A stretch of 64,000 nt of DNA, taken from Botrytis cinerea B05.10. Lineage: Eukaryota; Ascomycota; Leotiomycetes; Helotiales; Sclerotiniaceae. Shown in pieces: positions 35,603 to 47,579 of this stretch (within the stretch, counting starts at the first letter, position 1; each line of letters begins with the position of its first letter). The notes beneath the pieces are model-generated. The model searched no databases, was not told the origin of the DNA, and was given only the letters and a program-made list of their open reading frames with translations. Location: positions 682,001 to 746,000 of the forward strand of contig NC_037312.1 in the NCBI RefSeq assembly GCF_000143535.2, written 5' to 3'. The translations under genes were made by a program, and so were the position numbers.

Positions 35603-36312
35603 CCGGCAACCAGAACAACAAAAGCAGCAGAGACAAAATACGTTTTGTTCTCCATAACATGGCCGGGTACCCTGGGAGCCTCGTGCTTAATTGTTCGATA
35701 CCTGCCAGCAGTTGCCCTGGCGGTTTAATTTTCTTTTCTTCGCCGTCCCTTCCACCGCGTTGCCTCTTCGCCCTCCGCTGCCTCGCTATTAATAAAACCA
35801 TTGGACAATTGATTCATTTCCCCCCGCCCCCCTGCTCTAATCCTCGAGGGTCGCCTTTGCAGCGGCAGAGATAATTCGTCAGCCTGACTATTCACGAACC
35901 TTTAAAAAGGACCCAAGGTAACTCTAGCGAAATTGGAAATTGGCTCTTGGCCCGTGCTAAGCCAAGCTAGCCAAAGGTGGATCTGTCGTACCTGAGCGAA
36001 GAAATGTTGTGTGATCCTATGGAGCGTGTGAGCCAATCCTATCCAGTCCGGTCCTGTCCTTTGCAAACTGCTATCGAGACTCGCTTTTTCACTCTCACCC
36101 CCCAACTCGACCTCCCTCCTCCGCCCTGCCCTTTCCGCGAAAACGAAAAGAGAGAAAAAATCCATCGCCCTCTTTTTCCACGACGACGGCAATGAGGGTG
36201 ACGTCGAAGTTGTAAATATTTATCTGCCCAAGTCGGCGGAAGTCACTCTTTTGATCACCTAGCTTTACCCATTGAGCGCTGTAGAAGCAGCTGCAACAAA
36301 AAGGGCAACGCC

Positions 36313-38094
36313 ATGAACGACGCTGAGCCATCACTCTTTCTGGCCAGACACGAGCATGCACATGGACAATCTCACCACAATCATTTAAAACAACACCAAA
36401 AATTCCACAAACGGCAAACGACGGTCATTGAAACGGCGACGGCTGAAGCTTCCGCCATAACAGAGGTCTTTCAGACAATATCCGTCGTCCAACAGGTTGA
36501 TGTCGATAGCAATGGATCGACATTCGCGGTCCAGACCCTTCCAGCAAGTGACTACTCGTCTTTGAATATACAGGCCGCAGCAACAACAACGCCCTCGACG
36601 TCTTCGAGTACGAGTACGAGTACAGATATTACTTCCACACTTTCTACAGATCTTGGGGCTCAAGCTACATCGTCTGGCCAAGTCGTCCTATCGTTATCAT
36701 CGAGCACTGATGTGACTTCGACTTCCACTCCTTCCACTAGCTTTTCTACTTTCACTCCTAATTCTAATTCAACTACATGTAAGTCAACCCTTTCGATTCT
36801 TTTCGGGAAACAATGTGTTAATGGTATGATATTAGTAATTTCTAGCTCAGTTCCGAATTCAACTCCAGTCTCAGTATCAGTTTCGATTTCAGGTACATTT
36901 TCAAGTTCTACAACATTATTTTCAAACGCAACTGCTTCTCCTTCAATCTCCTCCTCATCCTCATCATCCACATCATCCACGTCGTCTACATCATCCACGT
37001 CGTCTACGTCGTCTACAACTAATACTACCGCACTTTCCTTCGCTGGTTCAACTTCGACGTCCTCATTCGAAACTTTCGCATCGACGGTAACGTCTTCCTT
37101 TTTATCACCATCCTCATTTCTTTCTTCGGCTGCATCGTCAACGTCTTCAATTTCAGACTCGGACACGTTCTCGTCATCGTCATCATCATCATCATCATCA
37201 TCGCCATCTCAAACAGATTCGACTAGCAGTAGTGTTTACGTTGGGGGAGGCACAGGCACTGGTTCGGCGTCAGGGGGTAGCGGTGCTACAAGTACTGCCG
37301 TTGCTGGGAGTGGTAGTAGTGGTAATGGAACAGATGATAGTTCAACGCCATCGACGTCCACAATAGTAGGCGGTGTGGTTGGTGGAGTAGCTGGTCTTGC
37401 TGCAATTTTGTTTCTTCTGATGTTTGTATTGAGATGGAAGAAGAAGAATGGTGGCATGTTGTCTCTTGGAAGTGTACCTCCTTCGGCAGTTGCAGGTGGT
37501 GGAAGTAGTGGAGGAGCTGGTGGGAATGGCGGCAGCGATCCAGCAAACCAAGCCCGAGGTTTCTCGAATCAAGCTTCTGGTAGCATGACAGAGCGTAGAT
37601 CACTCGCTATGGCTGTACCTGCAGCGCTGGCCAGTCTCTCGAAAACTAAGCGATCCTCTCAAAACACAGCAACTAATACAATCTCCTCAGCAGGGAGTGA
37701 AAGAGGCTTCTATAGAGTATCTGGTAAAAAGCTTCCATCTGTTTTACAACATGGAGGTGATGGTTATGCTGAACCAAATCCAAATACACTGAGTGGATCG
37801 TCCTTCTATCCCTCTGGAGTGCCTCCTCTCCCCAACTCGAACACTTTGAGTGGCACCTCGTTTTACCGAGATTCTCAGGGATTTTATGGGGGACAACCAA
37901 GCCCACCTCTCGAACCCCCAAATAGAGACTCTGGAGTCCCAGTCATGAGGCCTAGTCCTGCAAGAACCCCCGTTACAGAGCATGGCCCTTTTGCAGAACC
38001 ACCTGTGGCTACCCCACCTAGGCCGGATGTCCTGGGTCGCTCACACCCCTCACAGGATGGCTCCCATCCCTCTAGATTTACAGAAGAAGTCTGA
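36313..38094 (+). CDS. Ser/Thr-rich single-pass membrane protein (Mid2/WSC-like layout)
   Basis: From the ATG at 36313 the frame gives 593 residues: a His-rich start (HEHAHGQSHHNHLKQ), a KR site, then about 300 residues dominated by Ser and Thr, one membrane segment (VGGVVGGVAGLAAILFLL, near residue 358) followed by basic RWKKK, and a Pro/Ser-rich cytosolic tail. An in-frame 72-nt intron at 36779-36850 (GTAAGT donor, CTCAG acceptor) is likely, because without it a hydrophobic Cys-containing stretch interrupts the Ser/Thr-rich region; removal gives 569 residues. The order matches O-mannosylated cell-wall stress sensors. No signal peptide follows the ATG, so an upstream exon may be missing. Part of the Ser tract is coded by a TCA/TCG microsatellite at 37171-37203. 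Confidence 0.7.
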   Translation: MNDAEPSLFLARHEHAHGQSHHNHLKQHQKFHKRQTTVIETATAEASAITEVFQTISVVQQVDVDSNGSTFAVQTLPASDYSSLNIQAAATTTPSTSSSTSTSTDITSTLSTDLGAQATSSGQVVLSLSSSTDVTSTSTPSTSFSTFTPNSNSTTCKSTLSILFGKQCVNGMILVISSSVPNSTPVSVSVSISGTFSSSTTLFSNATASPSISSSSSSSTSSTSSTSSTSSTSSTTNTTALSFAGSTSTSSFETFASTVTSSFLSPSSFLSSAASSTSSISDSDTFSSSSSSSSSSSPSQTDSTSSSVYVGGGTGTGSASGGSGATSTAVAGSGSSGNGTDDSSTPSTSTIVGGVVGGVAGLAAILFLLMFVLRWKKKNGGMLSLGSVPPSAVAGGGSSGGAGGNGGSDPANQARGFSNQASGSMTERRSLAMAVPAALASLSKTKRSSQNTATNTISSAGSERGFYRVSGKKLPSVLQHGGDGYAEPNPNTLSGSSFYPSGVPPLPNSNTLSGTSFYRDSQGFYGGQPSPPLEPPNRDSGVPVMRPSPARTPVTEHGPFAEPPVATPPRPDVLGRSHPSQDGSHPSRFTEEV

Positions 38095-40113
38095 AATAAG
38101 AATTCCCGATATCTTTCAGGAGAAACCCCGGGAGATCATTGGCATGGATAAATGTGAAGGGTTTCGCTTTCTGGCAGGTATTGTGCAAATTCTGTCTTGG
38201 AATGTACCTTTTTGGGTAATTCTTTGATATCTGCTGCAATTCTGCATTGGGTTTGGCGTTTTTTCCCCTGATATTCAGGATTTTTGATACCAGTGAGCGC
38301 GTGGAGATTTATCTGATTTGCTGCTTCTCGCGTTATGATGCCTCTCGGCAATATTCAGGGGGAGGGAGTAGTCGATTTAGGATAGCCATTTCTCCTGAGA
38401 TCAGTACATAACTGACACTTGTTCTTTTCCTTGGAGTAGAGTCAATGATCTTGTTGGATAATATAGGCGCCGACTTTTAGAGCAGCAGGCGAATAGCTAG
38501 GTTGCAAGATCAGAGAGGATGGAATAAAAGATAATGTCTTTTTATGTGTGAAACCCAGCGTCTCATTTTGAAGCTTGGATGTATTGTGCATGGTGATTTT
38601 CTTGGACGTGATAATGTGAAGAAATGAAAAAGTGCCAAATCTGGCTGTCCACAAACATTAGCGTGGCTGTGTGTGTGTGATGCTGCAGTGATGTACACCC
38701 CTTCGAGTCCAAGCGAGGTTGATAAGTTCTGGGTTGGGGCCGATAAAGTCTCCCACTCGTTTCAGCAGTGTAACAGATCAAATTATGTAGAGAACCTATT
38801 GGTTCCTAGAAACACTCCATGAGGTGTCTTTCACCCCGCACTGGTCGATAGCGTCTAGACTTTGTTACCGTAGTATCGGATTCGAAGAGTTGTGCTCAAC
38901 ATGGGACACAAATAAAATGAAAATGGAAGATATTGGATCAATGTGGCCCTGTGATGGAAGCCTCTGAGTAGCACTGCAGGTACAACTTGAACGAAGTACG
39001 AGACAAAGGATCGGCCGGCCAAAAGAGCGGGAGGCTTCGAAGAGTCATTAGCTTCGGGATTTTTACATGATCAACCTGCACACCGGATCGAGACCTTGAA
39101 GCGACTATCCGAAGTCCACCAAGTCCGCACCTCACAAAACCTTTCCAGGGCAGCTTACATAAACTCTAATCCAACATCCGTTGCAGGTCTTGTATTGACA
39201 TGCTACGTAGGAACTCTGGGTAGTGTATTGAACGAGTGCCTGCGTATCTACTGATAATCAGCTCTTCTCACTGCTGGCCTCGAACTCTCTGGCCAGAATA
39301 ATGGTTGGACAGTCACGGATTATCCGACGATGGTGTGCGCAGTGGTTTGAAATAATCATCGGCGTTATGAGTCGTGAGATGGTCGGTGATCAAAAAACTC
39401 CTCTCCCGGTGTGTGTGATGGTGATGCAACACTTTGAACTTCAGATAGCGAGATGACGAGATAGCGAGATAGCCAAGCCAGACAATGCCTTTCTCTTCCA
39501 ATTGCCTTCTTTCCATCCACTCTGCTGGTTCTCTTTGCCTGTCGCTGTGTTCTTTCGTCCTTGCTACCCTTTGACCCTCGGCGCCTCAATTTATAATCAT
39601 TGTGACATTCATCCTTCAAAGCTCCAGAAAGCTCAGACCATAAGTTAAAGTACCCTTGGAGTTTCGTCCGCCGAACAACCCCTCAACACGACCAGGAGGT
39701 ATTATTTACTTGGCCTTTCCCCCAAATTGTCTGAATCGCAATACCTTTCCTGGCTCTTCCAACTCGTTATTAGATCTCATCTCATCTCAGCTCAGCTCAG
39801 CTCATCTCATCTCATCTCATCTCAGTACATAGTCAATTTATTCGCCATCAGGCCACCGAGCCTTCAGGATCCACGAGCAGCGCCCCAGTCACAAAGAAAT
39901 CTCGGCACCCAATACATGACCTGCATTCGAGAATTCCATCAAGCGGGATCTCACAAACTCCGAGTCCCTGTCGACTGCCCCAAGAAGCTCATACGAATAC
40001 GAGTCAATACGAATCAACATCGACTTGGATGATTTAACGGGGACCTGCTAAACGACTCTGATTACTTGCGCCCCTTCTTCCAAGTCGACTTGATTACTAT
40101 GCGATAGTCAACG
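38095..40113. other. Long intergenic region and probable leader of the Zn2Cys6 gene
   Basis: Two kilobases without a convincing coding frame. The 3' half is C/T-rich from about 39640 on and includes a pentamer array (CTCAT with CTCAG variants) at 39776-39825. Fungal regulators often have long leaders, so part of this is probably transcribed. Confidence 0.45.
39776..39825. repeat. Pentamer array CTCAT/CTCAG
   Basis: Ten consecutive 5-bp units, with three or four CTCAG units inside a CTCAT array. It lies about 290 bp before the regulator's ATG. Confidence 0.9.
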
Positions 40114-43076
40114 ATGATGGATTCTATGCACCATGACACCAATACTTTCATGCCCCAGATTTCGGCACCGCCCATATTGAACCCTCCGCCTCAAATATTT
40201 GGGGCTTACAATGCAGATGGGTTACCAATCTCGGCATTACCTGATTTGAATGGTCCGATTTTTGGCGATGGAACCCTTCTCGATGAAAGCAACGAGGCAA
40301 AGCGGAGGAGGATAGCGAGGGTACGATTCGAAGTTCTGCGAAGGAAAAATGAAATAGACAAAAAGGCTGACGATGGCAGGCTTGTGATATGTGCCGGAAG
40401 AAGAAGATCAAGTGTGATGGAAAATTACCAGCTTGCACGCATTGCATCAACTACAAAACAGAATGTGTCTTTACGCAGGTCGAGAAGAAGAGGAACCCTC
40501 CAAAGGGGTAAGCATTTCAGTTTAATAGTATGTTATTTTGGCTGCGAATCTTGGCCGCTGATTCTCGGACAGAGCGAAATATATCGAAGGCCTCGAGAAT
40601 CGTCTAGGTCGCATGGAAAGTCTGCTGAAGCTATCTGGTTTGTTCCACAATTTAGACATGTTCTTATGTTTAATGATTGACAAATGATGTTCTAGGCCTC
40701 CTTAGCGAAGAAGATGGTGGACGAACGGATCTGGGAACATTGGAGAAGCTATTACAGGAAAAGAATCTTTCGCGTAGAGCATCTGCCGTTCCTGCTTCAA
40801 GCGCAACGTCTCCGACTCAAAGTACCCCAGGTGGTCCGCCCGAAGCGAATGGATCGACCCCCAAGAGTACTATAGCATCGCCGGAACCAAATAAAGACTC
40901 CGAGAAGCGTAACAGTAAAGGCAGTCAAAATGGGGAGACTGATGAAAAGGGGGAGCCTGTCGAGGCGCTTTCAGATATGATGTGCTCCTTAATCACAAAT
41001 AATTGTGGAGAAACAAGATACATAGGTATGGAATTTTGCTTCCTGACAATGAGCTATACTAATCAGTTCAGGGTCATCTTCTGGGTTCTCCATATTTTCA
41101 CCAAAGGGTATCTCATGGGTTAATGAGAAGACAGGCGATTCTTCCTTTCAAGAAATGATATCTTCTGCCTCCGTGGACGACAATAAGATGATGTATTGGA
41201 AGCCAGAGATATTCTCGGATTTGTTCGCACGACCGATATGGAGGCAACTTCCTCCTAAAAACGAGTGCGTTTCTTTACTCAAGGACTTTTTTGAAAATTT
41301 TAATTGCATGTTTCCCCTATTTCATCAACCTACTTTCATGCATTTGGTCGATCGACAATACTCTAGTGACCCTTATGAAGGCTCCGGATGGTGGGCAAGT
41401 CTCAACTGTGCCCTTGCCATTGCTCATCGTCTCCGTGTCATGAGTCATCTCGTGCCACAAGAAGAAGACACAAAAGCTTGGGGCTACCTCAAAAACGCCT
41501 TGGGTGTTTTCACTGAGCTCACGATGCGGAATACTGATTTACTTAGCGTACAAGCTTTGTTGGGAATGGCTTTGTTTATGCAAGGTACACCAAATCCACA
41601 GCCTTCCTTCTTTCTTGTAGCAGCCGCCATTCGACTTTCACACAGTATTGGTCTTCACAAACGTGGATCTGGCTTCAACCTCAATCCAGTTGAGATTGAG
41701 CAACGCAAACGTGTATTTTGGATAGGATACATGCTAGACAAAGATATCTGCTTGCGCTCAGGAAGACCTCCCGCACAGGATGATGATGACATGCATGTTG
41801 AATTACCGAGCGCTGACCCCGAAGATAACATTGGTAATATCCCTCTAGCCGATGGAAAAGGAAAAGTTAACCTCTTCCGCTTAATGTGTGAATTTTCAAC
41901 CATTGAGAGCAAAGTATACAGACAGCTTTATTCGACTAAAGCTTCAAAACAATCAGATGGAGAGCTTCTAAATACCATAGGGGAGCTTGATTCTCAACTT
42001 GAAGAATGGAAAGACAGTATCCCAGTTGACTTCCGTCCAGAGCACGAGATCAAGGCTTCGCATACCCCACTAATTCTCCACGTCGTTGTTCTTCATTTCG
42101 CTTACTATAATTGCCTCACTACAATCCACCGAATGTCTGTTCATCACGGATACTGGACTAGCCGTCTTTCTAACTATGCCATTCAAGGTCTCAATGCCAG
42201 GCCACTAAATCCTCGTGTCTTTTCTTCGGCCGCACTGTGTGTATCTGCTGCTCGCGCTTCCATACATCTTATCAAATATGTTCCCCAAGGCGACTTCGCT
42301 TGTGTTTGGTAAGTTAGAGCCGCACATTACCTTAGTTACAAGCTGACATATTTAGGCTCATACTCTACTTCCCCGTTTCCGCGCTTGTAACACTCTTCGG
42401 TAATATTCTACAAAATCCTCAAGATCCCCGAGCACGTTCTGATGTTCGCCTCATGAACCTTGTTGTCAACTTCCTTTCTATGTTGAGGACCGAGGAAGAA
42501 AATGGAGGTGTAAAACGTATGCTTGGAGTTTGCTCAGAGTTCGAGAGAATAGCGAAAGTCGTTTTGGACAAAGCTGAAAAGGAGACATCTTCAAGAAGAA
42601 AACGAAAGAGTGGCGATGATTCGACCAAAGCGTCACATATGCCCAGGGCTGGTCAACCACAAACCCCTATGAGCCACCCTCGATCCCCCATGCCTGGAGT
42701 CTTCTCTCCTAACTCTACAAACCAAATGAATTTTCAGAACGGGTTTAGCCCCATGCAAGGAGCTTCTCCGAGCTCTAATTGGCAATCTGACTATGGTCCT
42801 TCTGGGGGCGATTTTATGGGACAAAATACGGGGACACCATTCGGGAGTGTTCAAGGCTTTACAAATGGAAATGAGTTCAACTCTCCATTAAATCTAAATG
42901 CTTTCCAACAACCTTTTGTTCCTCAGGACCTCTGGCAGATGCCAATGACCCTTGAATGGGACTGGGCAGAGATGACAGGGGGCGCATATCAAAGTTTCGA
43001 AAATGGCGTCGTGGGAGACCCCAATCTTCATATGAGCGACAATTCAAATCTACAAAATCAAGGTGGGGGAATGTAA
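40114..43076 (+). CDS. Zn2Cys6 binuclear-cluster transcription factor with fungal-specific domain
   Basis: The first exon (40114-40320) ends in a basic run, AKRRRIAR. The second, from 40380, carries the complete zinc cluster [14 protein letters not shown], then [15 protein letters not shown], with the six Cys spaced as expected. A short coiled linker ([17 protein letters not shown]) is the usual dimerisation helix. The middle-homology domain spans about 41220-42300 with [20 protein letters not shown] and [22 protein letters not shown]. The tail is Gln/Asn/Pro-rich and may activate transcription. Introns also lie near 40509, 40637, 41024 and 42310. It should bind CGG-type sites as a dimer in the nucleus. 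The target pathway cannot be told; it is not adjacent to the metabolic run at 4.7-17.8 kb. Confidence 0.92.
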
Positions 43077-43749
43077 GCGAAGGATTTTGGCGTTCTCATC
43101 TAGGGAGATATTTGGAGATCAAGGTGTTATGAGAGTACAGGGCATAGGAGAGGGTTACATCTGGTACAAATTAAGGGCTCATAGCACTCGCTTTGCATGA
43201 TGGTTAGGGCGCTTTCTGGGAGGATTCGGCTGGCTTGGGTATGGTTACCTTTAGCTATACAAGAGGTTCATAGGGATGGGTGTAAATTAGTACTCTCCTC
43301 AGATCATGTTACTGCAAGGCTTTATTATGCCCAACCAATGTATTTTAATGACTTGCCTTGAATTGCTTAACATGAGCTTGTACTATTATATTTGAACTAC
43401 ATGAATGTAAAACAATAAAAGTTAGATAGTTATTTCAATATTATTCTTATGATCCATTATCATCAGGAAACAATAAATCTGGGCGGTAAAGATTCATTTG
43501 AAAAATATCAATATCATCAATATTACATATTTGAGTTTCGATATCAAAATTGCGCTAGTGTTGTAATCAATCAAGCTTAATCGAGGCATCATAATGATTT
43601 GCCTCCCACCTCTAACTCCGACATCCACAAACCACCTCGAATACACTCCCAAATCCTCTTAAATAGTGGTCAAAGTCACGGCAAGTCATTCCCAGTGACT
43701 CTAGACCACGGTTATATCCCAAATACCACACGTACAGCTCTAGCCAAGC
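43077..43749. other. Intergenic
   Basis: Contains the regulator's 3' end and the promoter of the m-AAA protease gene. AT-rich between 43380 and 43580. Nothing else was recognised. Confidence 0.45.
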
Positions 43750-46508
43750 ATGACATCGATATTACGACAATGCAGCTCTCTTGCTAGAATTTCTCAAACC
43801 ACCGTCCAATCTGCCGCACGAAATTCCCTCCGCACATCGTCGACAGCACCTCTATTACGGTCGCGGATAGCTGCACAAAGAGCGCGCACATTTGTCACTA
43901 AGCCGCCAAAGCCAGACAAGGACACTGAGAAGGATGAGTCGGAGGTAAAGTCGAAAAATCAAAAATCGTCAAAACCACCCACCAAGTCGGCTCCCGGGAC
44001 GGAAAACCTCTACGATGGAAAGACTCCTCTATCTCCCTCAGAGAATGGTCCGGAACCACAGGAGTCGCCGCTGGTAGAAGGGTATGTGAAGTTAACAGAG
44101 GAGGAGCTGAAGCAGCTAGAGCACGTAATTGCTTCTATGCAATTTGGAAAGCGCCAAACTCAAGAATTGAGGGAGGCTCTGAAGGCTATAAATAAGGCAG
44201 GCGTGCCATCTGAATTAAGAGATTTGATGAACGACGTGAAGAGTCGACCGATGACTTTGACGGAGGCTGCAAAATTTACAAAATTACTGTTGCAGATGAC
44301 GTGGTCCGCTGCAAAGGTCCAGTCACAGATGCAACAGTCGCAGGGAACAAATTTCAATTCGAACGAGCCAGGATCGTCTACAAATGGTAACAAAGGAGGC
44401 CAGAAGCAGGAGCAGGATGGCAAGCAGGGTGGCAAGAAAGGCAATCAGCAGGAAGGCTTCAACTTTGGCAACTCGACGGAGATTAAACTCGATACTACAA
44501 CCTTGTTGATTGGATCTTTCGCAACATACTTCTTATGGCAGACACTCTTTCCCGGTACTAATAAGAAGGATATTACATTCCAGGAATTCCGAAATAACTT
44601 CTTTGACAAAGGTTTGGTTAAGAGATTGACTGTGGTTAACAAGTCGGAGGTCCGGGTTGATCTTCACACCGAAGCGGCTGCAGCGATGTATCCAGACTCC
44701 CCAGCCGGTAACCCTAACTTCCATTACTATTTCTCGATAGGTTCTGCTGAAGGTTTTGAGCAAAGAATGGAACAAGCACAAAATGAGCTAGGAATACCTG
44801 TTGCTGAGAGAATCCCAATTGGTTACGCCAGTGATGGAGATACATGGGCTCTTATCTACTCTTTTGGTCCTACGCTTTTATTCATTGGTGCTATTTTCTA
44901 CATGTCAAGACGAGCTTCGGCAGGTGCTGGAGGTAACAGTGGCATTTTTGGAATGGGAAAAAGCCGAGCAAAGCAATTCAATCACGAGACTGACGTAAAG
45001 GTTAAGTTTAAGGATGTTGCCGGTATGGATGAAGCAAAGCTGGAAATCATGGAGTTTGTCTCCTTCCTCAAAACACCCGAGCAATTCCAACGTCTGGGTG
45101 CTAAAATTCCTCGCGGTGCTATTCTTTCTGGACCACCGGGTACTGGTAAAACTTTGTTGGCAAAGGCAACAGCCGGTGAATCTCAAGTACCATTCTTTAG
45201 TGTCAGTGGTTCCGAATTCGTCGAGATGTTTGTTGGCGTTGGAGCATCGAGAGTTCGAGATCTTTTCGCCATGGCAAGAAAGAGTACCCCTTGTATTATC
45301 TTTATTGATGAAATCGATGCGATCGGAAAGTCTCGTGGAAAGTCTGGTGGATTTTCTGGAGGTGGAAACGATGAACGGGAAGCTACGCTCAATCAAATTT
45401 TGACTGAGATGGACGGTTTCAACACGACTGAGCAAATTGTTGTTCTCGCCGGTACCAATAGACCCGATGTACTTGACAAGGCTCTTATGAGACCTGGTCG
45501 TTTTGATAGACACATTTCTATTGATAGGCCGACCATGGATGGTAGAAAGCAGATCTTCAAGGTCCACTTGGGTAAAATTGTTACCAATGAGAATATTGAG
45601 TACTTGACTGGACGATTGTCGGCCTTGACTCCTGGTTTCTCTGGTGCTGATATTGCCAACTGTGTTAATGAAGCTGCTTTGATTGGTAAGTCTTTCCTTT
45701 TCGATCTTTTGACTGTTACTAATTTTGAATAGCTGCCCGAACACAAGCCAAATCTGTAGCTATGTTGCACTTTGAGCAAGCCATTGAACGTGTTATTGGT
45801 GGTCTCGAGAAGAAATCTCTCGTTCTATCACCAGAAGAGAAGAAGACAGTTGCTTATCATGAAGCAGGCCACGCAATTTGCGGTTGGTACTTTAAATGGG
45901 CTGATCCACTTCTCAAGGTTTCCATCATTCCTCGTGGACAAGGTGCCCTCGGATACGCACAATACCTTCCTGCTGGCGACACTTATCTCATGAATGTAAA
46001 CCAACTTATGGATCGTATGGCCATGACTCTCGGTGGCCGTGTGTCAGAGGAACTTCACTTCGAAACCGTCACCAGTGGTGCTAGTGACGACTTCAACAAG
46101 GTTACTCGTATGGCTACCGCCATGGTAACTAAGTGGGGCATGTCTAAAAAACTTGGCCCTCTTCATTTCGAAACAGATAGAGAAAATCAACTCATGAAAC
46201 CTTTTGCCGAATCGACAGCCCAAACTATTGATCAAGAAGTTCGACGTATAGTCGATGAAGCATATGAGAAATGTAGAAATTTGCTGGTGGAGAAGAAGCA
46301 TGAAGTGGGTATTATTGCAGAGGAACTTTTGGCGAAGGAGGTACTCGGTAGAGATGATATGGTGAGATTACTGGGACCAAGACCATTTGATGAGAATAAG
46401 GATTTCATCAAGTACTTTGGTGGAGGATCATTAGGAAAGAGTGCGCCACCACCACCGGCGACTGAGAGTACGGATTTGCCAACTGAGGATCCTACTCCAC
46501 TTGCTTAA
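43750..46508 (+). CDS. Mitochondrial m-AAA protease subunit (Yta12/Afg3 type, FtsH family)
   Basis: Two exons (43750-45685, 45733-46508) encode 903 residues. The N-terminus is Arg/Ser-rich without acids ([15 protein letters not shown]), a mitochondrial targeting sequence. Two membrane segments flank an intermembrane-space domain (about 44500-44910). The AAA module has Walker A GPPGTGKT near residue 463, [12 protein letters not shown], and the second region of homology ending in RPGRFDRHI. Exon 2 has the zinc-protease motif HEAGH in [13 protein letters not shown]. The hexameric protease degrades misfolded inner-membrane proteins and processes ribosomal protein L32 in yeast. The length of 903 is longer than yeast Yta12 and Afg3, mostly from a charged N-terminal linker. 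I cannot decide between the two paralogues. Confidence 0.93.
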
Positions 46509-47579
46509 ATATTGACAGAGAATTGGGTTCGAGAAAGGGTACTGGGGAGGAGCTTGGAAGAATGGAGATTTGTATAGGATGGGATATTCATCACGAGATA
46601 CTTTGAATGAAGGTCGGGGGGGAGCGGAGGGTAGGGGTGGGGAGGGGCATATGAAAATATGTCGATGAATCAATGAAGAGAAAAGGAAGAAAGAAAGAAA
46701 GGGCTACGATTCAGGCAAAAAAACCAAACTTCACTCTCCTATTCTGTTTTGTGAAATAAATAGCATTTGCGGCGAGGGATTTACTTTAGATGGGCTTTTG
46801 ACTTAGCTGCATGGGGCTAAGATGAATGATGATATTTGAATCTGCATGTTTTTTGGGGGGGGGGGGGGGAGATGAAGTGAAGTAGAGTGGTGTGAAGTGA
46901 AGTAGGAGAGTGCAGATTTTGGAGGGGGTGTATGTATTATACTGTGTTAAAAATGAAATATGTATCATCTTCAATCTTTATTGGCTGTTACTGGTGTTGT
47001 TTTTGTTGTTGCGTTTTCATTAGGGATGTGAATGTGAGGATTTGAAGGTAGGTAGGTGTATAGGGAGGGAGACATGGAGATTTTATTCTGTCATTTCAAT
47101 TCCTGATGCTGTTGTCATTGTGCATCGCATTGCATCGCATCGAATCACCGCTTTTCATTCTGGATATTTCTAAATTTTCTTATTTTTTATTTTTTTCATT
47201 TTTTTTTCATCGGCCAGGTAAATTTATGATTTCTTCTAGAAAGAAAGAAAAAAAAAAATTACATTAAACAATGATATTTTTTTTGCTTGCTCTTTTTGTG
47301 GATTGCGGAGGGAGGGCGAAGAGAGATGTCCGTAGTGAGGTTTGAGGTTTTTGGTTTTCTTTTATTGTTTCTGCTGATAGATAGATAGATGTAGATGTAG
47401 ATGTAGATATATAGATGAGTGAATGTTATATCAAATAGCATTATCATCATCATTATTATACATACATACATACATACATGCATGTATAGATAGATATAGA
47501 TAGTTGATATGTATCCAGATAATCCCCTCTGTCCTGCGCGTCGATCATTATTTCTGAACCCCATTATTTATTTTTCTAC
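46509..47579. repeat. Intergenic with many microsatellites
   Basis: A 15-base G run at about 46855-46869, GTAGAT and GATA repeats near 47380-47415, and a CATA run near 47459-47480. No gene was recognised. Confidence 0.7.

Larger units (their letters stand above)
33655..36312. other. Long intergenic region rich in tandem repeats
   Basis: This 2.66-kb stretch between divergent genes contains no coding frame I trust. It carries several unrelated short tandem arrays, listed separately. The part next to 36313 is C/T-rich (36040-36180) and is probably the promoter or 5' leader of the Ser/Thr-rich protein. Confidence 0.55.

Noticed and set aside
36660..37166. Acidic 168-codon minus-strand frame with Asp-Asp-Val repeats
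   Set aside because: It is the antisense of Ser/Thr codons in the surface-protein gene, which explains its acidity.
39727..40032. 101-codon upstream frame before the Zn2Cys6 gene
   Set aside because: It begins with TTG, not ATG, and most of it is the translated CTCAT array and C-rich leader.
44905..45744. 279-codon minus-strand open frame
   Set aside because: It lies antisense to the AAA domain of the m-AAA protease; its composition is that of a shadow frame.
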